Shown piece after piece: positions 49,301 through 60,773 of a DNA stretch of 64,000 nucleotides (its first letter is position 1; each line of letters starts with the position of its first letter). Source of the DNA: Enoplolaimus lenunculus. Its lineage: Eukaryota; Nematoda; Enoplea; Enoplida; Thoracostomopsidae. The DNA lies in the NCBI GenBank assembly GCA_030248215.1, contig JASANG010004012.1:1-64000 (forward strand), written 5' to 3'. The position numbers were made by a program, and so were the translations under genes. The notes below the pieces were generated by a model. The model was given only the letters and a program-made list of their open reading frames with translations, was not told the origin of the DNA and searched no databases.

Positions 49301-52300
49301 TAACTCAGCCGTGCTCCAACTTTTGTTCATGCCTGTAGATAGGTTTGGGTGAAGCATAATGATTGCTACCTTAGCAATCATGCTGGATACATTTTCATAA
49401 CTATACGGTTGGAAGAAATCTCACAAAAGGAAAACAGTTAATGCAATATAAAACTCCTGAAAAGCTAAACATAAACAAAGTGATTGTGATTCACTCATTT
49501 GAGATATAAAATAATCCACTCTGATCAAGCAGAATACAGTTTAATATAATATTCATAAAATATTTGGGAAACCCATTATTGCATACATGTTATAAAGCAC
49601 ATTATTTTTAATCTACTTATGTGACCAACACTGAACTGTATTCGCGGTAAGGAAAACATCTTTCAGGTGCGAAAACATAACCACGCGCAGCGGTACGCGG
49701 TTACCCGCAACTGGTAAAAACCATGTTCAAAACAAAAACATATCAAAGAAAAAGATAGTATCACATATCATAAGCGAAACTGATTATCATACGCTTGTTG
49801 CAATGCGTATAACCTTCCTAACCTTATTACTAATAATACATGAATCTTGAATAATATGTCCTGCATTTATCTTTAATTTGCCCATATCCTAGGTATCGCA
49901 AAATATTATTTGGTAACACACAATTATGCGAATAGGGGCAAAAATAAGACTACAGCAATCTGAGTTATGCTAATAATTTATTGTAGAGAGATCTAACACA
50001 ACGGTTGCACGGAACTCTAGCCAGTGCTTAATTTTAACCTGAATTTTTTATCCTAAGCTGGCTAAAGCTAATAATATGAAAGAAACCAACATCTAATTTT
50101 TATGGTATTGAGGATATCCTTGAACTGTGATACACTGCTTCAATAACAACTACTTTCCAGTCCCTATGCGAAAAAATAATTTAAGCATTATGCATACCTT
50201 CTCCTTCTGCGCTGCTTTCTGGTCCTTCTCTGCTCGACGCAATTCGCTGACATAATCATTAAAAATATTTTCACGATCCTTCGATTTATCAATTGCTTTA
50301 AATCGCGAATCTTTACCATATTTTGCGACGAAATCGCCAAATACCGATCTACAACAAAGTAAGTTGAATTAAGGAAGTGTTCCAAATGTTGCCTTCGCTG
50401 AAAACATGTATTTTTACCTGTAATGCTCAAAAAAATCCTCTCAAACTTTCCAGAATTTACACGTGAACTTTCCAGTACGTAAAAATCCCCTGTCAAAGCA
50501 AAAATACAAAATCCCGCTAATAAAAAACAACAGAAACTGAAGCGTGGAAGCGTGTAGAAAATTTTGAAACCTGACCTTCCGTGCACACATGCTTCTCCCA
50601 TAAGCGCAACAAAGTTATCTTTAGCTTCCTTTGCTTTTCTTTTCTTTTCCATACGCTCTTCTTCCGCACGTTCTTTGACATATTTTTCGAACACCTATAG
50701 CGAATAATCAAATCTTGATTCAGTTAAAGTAACATACTACATCCGAATTTTGTCTGCCTGTTACGAATCAATCTGAATACTTTTTGCCACTACGAACAAT
50801 TTGTTAGTTGAATCTTGCGGAAAGTTAAAATTATACCGAATTTTCTAGCGGAACTAGAAACACACATGAAAAGCAACTGTTCGCAGCATCACTTAGTGTT
50901 TCGACTTACGCCCTTTCGCTTATTTTCAGCATTTATCAGCGGATCTGCTAGCATGCACCGTCCATTTTAAACATTTTTGTAAAACCCCTCCGCGCCAAAA
51001 AGGCCCAAAGATTTAGTAAGAAAATATAAGACCTAATACTGAAACCGGAATTCAGATTTATGTCTTGATCAGATGCATCTGAGCGACTTCTTCTAACCTG
51101 TTTTCGTTCTTTGCTGGTTAACAACAAATACCGCGGATCGAACACAATTTTGTGCAACTCTTTTTCCCATGTTGAAAACGCGCTAACCTGCAAAATTATA
51201 ATCAATCAGTATTATCAGGTACACAATAGAATTGCAAAAACTTCATTATTTTCTGTGTTTTAGAGAATGTATCCCAAAAACATCTGCAAATGTTTATATT
51301 AATTAAAAACGTAAAAAAATTAAAATATATACTTCTTTTTCACGCAACATTTCTTTGAACTGTTTTGTTCGCACATCTAACGGAGTATTTGCTCGTTCAC
51401 GAGCAGCTCTAATTTCAGCTTCAATCGCGGAATCAAACGTTCCAGTATTTGCCAACGTTTTATCGTTGCCTGACTTCGCTTTGTCGTCAGAGTCATCTTT
51501 CGTACGATCTTTCTCCCTTTAACCAATAAACGACTACTGGTTCACGTACTCCTGTACATAGAATCAATTATGTGGCAAACAAATTTTCACGAATTTAAAG
51601 AAAATATATAGTGGCAGTCCCGGGGATTTGTGTCTCACGAAAACCGTACTAAAATCTGGGTTGAAGAACCCATAAGACCGTTTTAATTCATTCCCTTTCA
51701 TTTTTATGACAGCTAAAATTGGACAGGCACGAGCAAAACTTCTACCTCTCTAATAATAGGCATACCAACCTTCTCTTCTTTTTCTTCGATGGCTGATCGT
51801 CGCCGTCTTCGGTTCCTTCCACATCACGCTTTGTTTCTTTGTTTCCGTCTGTAACACATAACAAAAAATAAAGTTACGAAGTGGACAGTTCATTTTATAT
51901 CCACGCTGTGCAGACCTTACGAGCACTTACAATTATAGATAAAAACAGCTTACCTGACACCACAAGATGCAAAGCGACGCGCACTCAATGTAACGTCTAA
52001 TAGAACACGCGTGCAAAGTACAAACAGTTGACACATAATCAAGAGGACCAATGAGGACGTAATGTAAGTAGTAAATATGTAGAGGCCTGCAACCACTAAA
52101 GCTGCAATTTAACAGAGGCGTATGATACAATAGACAAATTGCGTACTTCAACGGTGTTTCAGTCGTTTGACCAATGGTATAAAGGGATGAGCCTTTGTTG
52201 GTACAGGTCCCTAATTTGTTCAATTTGTTACTTCAAAAATCCAAAAGATGTTTTTCAAGTTGGAGACACACTCGAAATAATACTAAATGCAATGGTATAA

Positions 52301-55300
52301 TTATATGTCCGACCCTAATATCGATAAGGTACTATGCAACGAATGTGCTAAAGATATCGTTCTGAGCAATCAACCATGCAAAATAACGTAATATAAAAGC
52401 TGAATGCAACACGGCTGCACCGTTAAGTTAGCTATTGTGCTTCGTCTAAGATCAACCACCTAAAGCTAATACTCCTACACCAGAGCTATTTAAGCATACA
52501 AATTGTTACTACAATTAGTAAATATATATATTAGGTGTTCCTACAAGATTTATTCAATATTGCTTGTATAACTAGTGCATTCGCACAAAAATATTCAAAA
52601 TCCCTGCACTTGCGTATAGTGGCCAAAGTATACCTCACAAATGGTTGGCTCATCCCTTTAGCGAAAACACACGCTATATCAAAACTACGTACCTGATGCA
52701 AACACGGCTGGCGTAGTATCTAAAAGAACAAAAATTTACATTTCTAATATATGATACTACATGGTTAATAAACAAATCATCCAATAAGTATCGGTATCAG
52801 TGCATACTATATAGGATACACGAATTTCAAAAACAACATACTCATTTTACATTACATATAAGTTAGTGTCGTTGCACTCTATTTGTATTGTGGTGAAAGA
52901 CATAACACAATAGGTGAGGGGCAACGCCACCCGAGCGATAGCCCACACGCGGTTTAGTGACTGCGATTTGTGACTTATAACTAGGGTGTAACCGGAATTA
53001 CAAATTACTGGAACCGGAATTTGAAAAGATTACCGAAAACGGAACCTGAACCGGAAAGTGAAAAATACATGCCACCGAAAAATTCATTTTAATGTTCTTT
53101 TTGCTATACTATTGGAGAAATAAACCTTGACCAAAATTACCGGAATTTGTAATTCTGTTAAAAATTCACCGGAACCGGAATTCCGGGTGCACAATGCTTA
53201 TTGTTTTAATTTAAGTTACCAACGAGACTTGCAGAAAGAAATACGGTCCACAAAAGGTTAAATTGCCGATTTGTAATGCAAGTTTCAATAACAATGTTTT
53301 TGCTCGTTAGATATTGCTACGAAGTCAAATTTGATGTTTATAACCATAAACTTTAACCCTGCCCTTCAACACGTACAACCAAATCTACTTACTGTTCTTC
53401 ATCGTGAAATCAACCAGAACGAAACATTATTTTTGAACTTGAAGCCAGTATAGTGTTTCTATTACCTGTTCTTAGCTCGCCAGCCGATGCGGACCCACTT
53501 CCACTTGACTGCGTTGCCCCACTCGACGAACTAGTAACTTGAGCCGGGGGTTCAGAAATCATTTTGTCAACATCTGAACGCCCAACAAGCTCCGTGGGCC
53601 GTTCCCATACAGATTGACGATTTGATGGATTATAGAAAAACACGCGACCGTCGCCAGTCCACACCACACACCTAAAATCAATTATACTTGTAACCAGTAA
53701 ACTTGATGCTTCAATCCAGGTTCCCGTTCTCAAATGTGCGTGTAATAACTATCACCAGTTACCGATAGTAATAAAAATGACGAACGTCTGCCATCACGAA
53801 TCTTAAAATTGACACAGAATTGTGACAAATGAAATGCGAAGAGTTTCGAATGTCACTGTTCGCTTGTGCGAAGGCAACAAGACCTATCACCAGCTTGTGA
53901 CAGATACTACAAACATTTTGAGAAGACGGAGCCAGAACAAATGCAATAAATCAAATTTGTGATAATCATTGAAAAAATTATGCCAGTATGTTCTATCACA
54001 GAAATAATGGGCTTACCACGGAGTTCCCGATACAGGCACGCTACTAACAGGTTTCGAGCGATCAACTGTTGTCGTTGTGCCAGTTCCTCCAGCGGCGGAC
54101 ACTTGCTTGGCCGCTTGACCGTCACTGCCAGAACCCAAAACGCCGCCTGCACTGGAATTGTTAGCGCCTTTTGCTACATTACCTGTTTCAGCTGACGCAC
54201 TCACTGCATTTTGACCGCTGCTGGAATTTGTCGTGATACCACCACCGGCACTCGTGGATTCACTGGCAGCTTTGCCTTTATTCAGATCGCCACCTCCAAA
54301 TGATTGCGTATCCTCCTTCTTGGCTCTGTCTACAAAACAAACACAACTACAATTTGTTCCGTATAACTTAATGATATGACACAGTAGCCTTGTATTGATA
54401 CGGGAAACACTTATTACGGCAAAAATTGATTAATCACTATCTAGTACATTATACGCGTATTAATACCTATCGAACATGAAACAAGGAATGCAGTTTTGAG
54501 TTAAAACCGAACTGAAATACCAAATACAACACACATATCTTTGATACCAACCTTTAATTTCAAATGCTAAAATTGGTTTTAGCGCTGCACATGTTTGTAT
54601 AAAAAGTTGGACGCCATACCAAGTACTATGAACGTTACCTGTCGATGCAGCTGCAGCTGATGCTTCATAGTCCTTTAACGCTTGTGGCTTTTCCCAAACG
54701 GATTCACCAGTTTGTGAATTGTAATAATACGGTTTTCCATCAGGCGATGTATATTCGGCCCATGGCGTTGGCATTACTGCACCAGCGGCCAAATTGGTAG
54801 GTTGCATTTGGGGCATGAGCATTGGCTGTCCCATAGAACCTGAGACACCCATAGGCGCTCCCGCTGAAGGTACCATCATTCCATGGGCTGGCGGTTGCCC
54901 CATTACGCCTGGCGGAGCACCACCAGCCGGAACGTGCATAGCACCTGGTGGTGGCCCCATATTCGGAGCGCCCGGCATACCAAACGGAGGAAATCCAGGC
55001 CAACCTGAAACGATAGAATGATGTATGCTACTGTTAACTGTGATAAACAAATATCGCGAACATCAGTGTAATACGATAACAATAGAGTATTTCACAGTAG
55101 CTTAAAAATCAGAAATACATTGAGTGTGCAACAAATCAGATTTTTCTGTAAGAAAAAAACTAACAGGCTACGTTTGCTGAGCATATTTCAAACTATCCCT
55201 TCCCGTTTGTGGAGGTATATTATATAGTATATATACATTTTTCCAGTTTTTAAAATTTTGAACTACTAAAATTTTGTCGCTAACTGAATAATACACCAAA

Positions 55301-58300
55301 TGCAATTCCAGAAACTTTCCAAATCGCTAGAACAATGATACAGCACTTACCGCCTGGTCCCCCTGAACTATATGGACCGCCCATTGGAGGCATTCCCGGC
55401 ATTGGCATACCACCAGGCGGAGGTCCCGTTCCGCCCGGAAGCCCGCCGCCGCTTGGTTTCAATCCATACATATTGCCACTTCCTGGCACTGGTCTGCCAC
55501 CTGGTCCAATAACGCCATTGTTGGATTCGGGATCTTCTAAAACAAAATAAAGAAAATATCTAAAAATTTTTATGTAGTTTAGTTTGTTATGTAAAATACT
55601 GCGTATTTTGAAACTGGCTAAATATAAATTTAAACTAAGGGACACTTGCCGTACGGTGCCGTCCGCCACCATTATCGTGAGTAGTTCACGTACGATAGCG
55701 CAATGTGACGTACAGTTACGGACAGCACCGCACGACAAACGTACAATGACGGACGGCGCCGGACGTCATCAAAAATATAGCGCCACCCTAATTCATAATC
55801 AAAACGAACTTAAACAGAACAGAATATTCGTCAAAAGCAGTCAAATGCCTTACATTAACAAGTTTGATAGCAAATGCTGCCAGGCCATGCGATATTAAAA
55901 CTTAGGTCACGAACTTTAGCCAATTGGACTAAAAACCGAAATTTTTTAACCAAATTTAAGTTGAAGCGATGTTTCAAATAGCCATCTCCGAACCTTTAAC
56001 GCTGCGAAGTGTCTCATTTTGCAAAATTTAATCAAAGCCTACTCCCAAAATATTACCCAATTTGCACGGTGCAACCGGAAATCCGATTCCGATTACAATT
56101 CCGATTTAAACGAGTTCCGATTACGATTACACAACCAATCGAAATCGGAATTTTGACATTTTACGTTTAATCTTGCTTGCTGTGATACGTTGAATTAAAA
56201 TTCTGTATTATTCATCTATAGAATTGCTTTCGATGAGTTAACTTATCAATAATAAATTGATTGCAGTTAGCTTTAAAAAACAAAAAAATCATCGCCAATT
56301 TGTTCATGCGACCTTTTTGCAAATTGTTGCCAGCCACCAAACACCATAAATCAACATTATATTTGTTAATACACATTACCCGCACAGTCACAAAATGTGG
56401 ATAAGGAAAATCTAAAATACATACTGCAGATTAAGTAAATAACTATCTTGAGCTAAGTTATTTATTTTACCGATAATACAGCAAAACAAACAAATTAAAA
56501 ATGAATTTTTCAATGGTGCGTATTTTCATTTTCAGAATCCGGTTACGGTAATATTTTCAAATTCCGGTTCCGGATACGGTGAATTGTAATTCCGGTTGCA
56601 CCCTGGATTTAGCCAACTGAAATTTCTAAACAGGATTCATAGCATGTGAATAATGGCTAATAACATTAAATAGTCATTTTTTCAATTTTACTGTTCTGCC
56701 CAACTAAAAACTCTGCATTACTTTCACATTCCGGTTTCGAAATTACTAGCAACGATTGCATGCGGTTTAGAATATCCTTAACTTAACATCAAAAATAGCT
56801 GCCCTATGGAATGTAAAGCTATGTACTTAAAAACCAATTTGCATATCTGACATGCTTAAAATCGAATTATCTCATTCAAGCTTTCACTAAACGCCGGAAC
56901 AAAAACATCGGTGGAGCGTTGATACAAACAAACGATTAATCAAGATGTACCCATTTCAGCAAATGTTGCCGGAAATTTCAAAAAATAACTAATGTTACCA
57001 CTTTGACGCATGCATGCGCTAAACATAAGTTCAACTCCAAAGTAATACGTACCAATCAAAAACAAATCGTTGCGAAAAACTTAATTGCAACAAAATAATG
57101 TGAAAATCGTTAGATTAAAAACATACGTACGAAATATCGTCTTTTGCTAAATTAGATAACTAAAAAACAACTTGATAGTCTAAACTATAGATATTGCTCA
57201 GTGAAATTTTAAGCCAATACGTAATGCGCACGATTCATCAAAACTATAGATTTCAGTTCATAGTACCCCGGTGGGTCCACAAAGCATTAGTGATATATCT
57301 TTCGCTGCCAGATTTTGGCTACAAAGTATATTTCAAGAAAAACGACCATATTATGCAGATATCCCGTAGACCAAATTAAACAAGTTTAAGCTTATATCCG
57401 TACTACTCATTCAATAGTTCAGATGCTGCAAATGCAAAAAGATAATTGAGTTTAAATGCAGTACGTACATAAACACATTGGATTTTTACATGTGATAGAT
57501 AAGTACTGTGATTTTTGTACATGTAATACTTATCAAAAATAAATAATTTACAAAAGAAAAAATACACACCATTCAAGCTAAGACACATTACAAACTACTT
57601 CTTCGGTCAAAATGTACTGGAAACCTGCAACGCGTCATTTATCCCGAATACATTGTCCACGCGGCGAAAAAATAAACCAAAGCAGATAAAAGCACCAAAA
57701 AACGCAAAACAACAGCGTATATCTGTAAATCAGGGTGTAACCGGAAAATGAAATATTCATGCCACCGAAACATTCACGTTAATTTTCTTTTTTTGCAATA
57801 TTATTGGTGAAATAACCCGTTAGCTGAAGATAAGTATTCACTTTATCTGATGTATTTTAGATTTTCACAATCCACGGATGCGCAATCTACCTTCGATGGT
57901 TTCGGAAGGTCAAAATTCGCTGGAACCGGAATCGGAATTCCGGCGGCACCCTGCTGTAAATATATAGTGCACTGTAATACAGGACAAGAGGGTGGCGCAA
58001 AAATCATTCCCAATAAGCTATCAACCTATCAACTTACTTGCATATTTAAGCAAAGTGCGTCGCTCACGTTGTAGAGGACATTCTAAGGATAATTAGCAGG
58101 ATGTATGAATAGAATTTGCGAACAACAGCTATTTTAAATGTGCAATATCAACAGCGAAATAAACAAAATTAATACCAATTAAGTATAGTTATGAGTGAAT
58201 GACGTTAAAAAGAATCTTGACTGAAAGGAAAACCAGTTACAATTATTTTAACGGAGAAAAGCGAAAAGCCGAAGGTTCTACGATTCACAACAAAAATTAA

Positions 58301-60695
58301 CGTTCGGATATTTGCAGCATTTCAAATACCAACCGATATGCGTGTCATAGTTACTATACTAACTAATAAAGCCTTTTCTATTAATACAGACACCACTAAA
58401 ACCGCGAGCTTAACGTGTAAAATACTGGAATAGAATGTCATGCAGCATGCAATGGGCAAATGCGCAGAAACAATAAGCAATGATTTTGTTCAGTTTGAAG
58501 AAACACAAGGACTGCAGAACTTAAACATTGGGAAGCATAAACTTTGGCTTACGCATAATAATATGCATAGTATTCAGGAAAATGCAGTTTAAGTGAGCCC
58601 GGTGTTACAATGAAGAATTAACATTGCCAGGGTAAAGAAAGAGTTAAACAAACTTACGGTCTTTTCTTTCGCTCATTGCCGCTGTTTTCGCAACATTTTC
58701 GATCTCGGTTTGAGTTACAACCTTGATATTGTCTCCCTCAGGTTTTTCCCACGCGGATTCACGCGTTTTTGCATTATAATAGTATACCTGAATATATAAC
58801 AAAAATTAGTCATAACGAAAAAAGTTAAGGTGACTTCATCTCGCAAAATTGTCATCAATCATACCGACTAAGCACGTAAGCGTGTAAAAAAACTAAACGG
58901 TTTCGCATGCTTTTATAGCCATCTTCCTAAATAATATACAATCTCACTTGAAATTTTAGTTCTTTCTTTCCTGTTCCGGCAACATTGGTTAAAAATCCTT
59001 TAATTACAACAGAGATCTTGTCCGTTTCGTAACACTATGCTGTATTTTGCCAAAACATACAGCGAAACCAAATAAATTTCATGGCCACGCTCAACATAAA
59101 ATAAAGCTGAGCCATTTGCAAATATTCACGAAATATTGAACACAGTCCTGATGACTTTCATGGTAATCGAATAATAGAACAATTGGCACCGTTGCAAACC
59201 CCGTAAAAATACTAGAATTTGCCATAAATTGATCTTATTGCTAAGTTTTCAAACGCCAAGTTTAAACTTTTTAATTGTGATAAAAAGTGTTGTTTATGTT
59301 TCCGAAATAAACCAACCTTTCCCTCCGGCGATCGTGTTTCAACCCACAGCTCATCGGTTGGCAGCACTCCAAGCGCCATTAATGCAGCTTGTTGTGGATC
59401 TGATACAGCGCTGCTACTATTTCCGCTGTTCGAAGGAGGGCCAACCATCGGGCCACCAATATTTGGCATTCCACCAGTCATCGTCGGAGGGCCTCCTGGT
59501 CTCGGCGGACCAAAAGGTCCTCGTACACCGGGAGGCGGTCCACCACTATACGGACCAGCAGGACCGCTGGCCATGGAGCCACCAGGTCCGTGAAGAGGCT
59601 GAAAAAAACAATTTTACACCAATCACTTGTTTGTTACCTTGCCATACACTTTCGTACGATTAGTAACAACTCAAGAAATAAGTTTTTATTAAATCACATT
59701 TTTGCTATATATACGTAACTAATGAACTCGACATGGATATCTGATATTGCCGTTTGCTTACCCCGAAAGTCCCTCTAGGCTGTCCTCCGTATCCGCCAAA
59801 TGGAGGTCGACCACCACGAGGAGAATTTTGTCTAAAACTAGCCGGTGGTCCTCGCATCATTCCTGCAAAACAACAAAAGAATGGTACGTAACAAATATTG
59901 AGCACAGTAAAACAATCTAATACATAAATGAGCTTTGTACGGTAGTCGCAAAATGTAATACGAGCGAGCTTGAATTAATGCAGAAAACCAATCAATCGAC
60001 AGAAAATACCATTTATAAATTTACACAGCGCCGGCCGCACTTACCCCTGTGATCGCCACGAAAACCCCGCATTGGACTTGTTCCGCGATAGTTACCACGT
60101 GAGTTCCTAAAAATTCACAACCATCAAAAATTACAGTCTGCACATCATTTCGCAGTTAACCGGCTAAATCGCACTGTTCTTATTAAGAGACACAACCATA
60201 AACATTACATGGTAGGTTCATACTGTGTCCACAACACTAAAAATTACCAAAACCAGGAATAAAATTTAGAAAACTAACATAATCGTGCCTTAAAGTAGTT
60301 TTTAAAACACTGGTTTTGAACGATCATTTTAAAAAAGAATTTTTTAGAATTTTCAATGTACAAACGAAATACATATAGACATATAGCGTCGCATGCAGCT
60401 GAAAATAATTTTTGCCGATGTTTTTACTAAATTTTTCATTAAGAAATAGAGCCTACTGACCCCTTCTCACTCGATTTTACGGGAATTATTCGGTACGATG
60501 GGTAATGTAAATTTATCTAAACTGAAAATTTATAACAACTGACATATCCTAACTTGTTTTTTAAGTTCCAAGTATATAACGACCAAATTTCCACTTTGTG
60601 ACATATATACGTATATAACGACCAAATTTCCACTTTCAAAACGGAATATTTAGGTGACATATATACGAAAAAATTACATAATCAAATGTTTACAA

Positions 60696-60773
<78 letters not shown>

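Larger units (their letters stand above)
44665..50197. other. Large TCERG1 intron (about 5.5 kb) between FF2 and FF3
   Basis: Contains a family F MITE (44808-44997), family A-like debris with tips CAGAGTGCAGCCGG (45665) and AACCCTG (46352), and a CAGGGATCAACCGGATAT fragment near 47065. Short open frames at 47683-47865 and 47912-48172 have no recognisable motif. Nothing else is seen. Confidence 0.5.
53466..58787 (-). other. TCERG1 WW-domain exons
   Basis: WW1 is split: [12 protein letters not shown] at the end of exon 59598-59317 joins [18 protein letters not shown] in exon 58787-58658. WW2 ([19 protein letters not shown] to SVWEKPQ) is in exon 55004-54639. WW3 spans 54329-54017 and 53671-53466 ([19 protein letters not shown] to SVWERPTEL), with the tryptophan codon split by the intron exactly as TG|G. 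The linker between WW1 and WW2 is Gly/Pro/Met-rich ([13 protein letters not shown]). The human Gln-Ala tract is absent. Confidence 0.92.

Noticed and set aside
54740-55738. Gly/Pro-rich open frames in other frames around 55 kb
   Set aside because: Shadows of TCERG1 exons 55536-55351 and 55004-54639; frame choice is fixed by the WW domains and splice phases.
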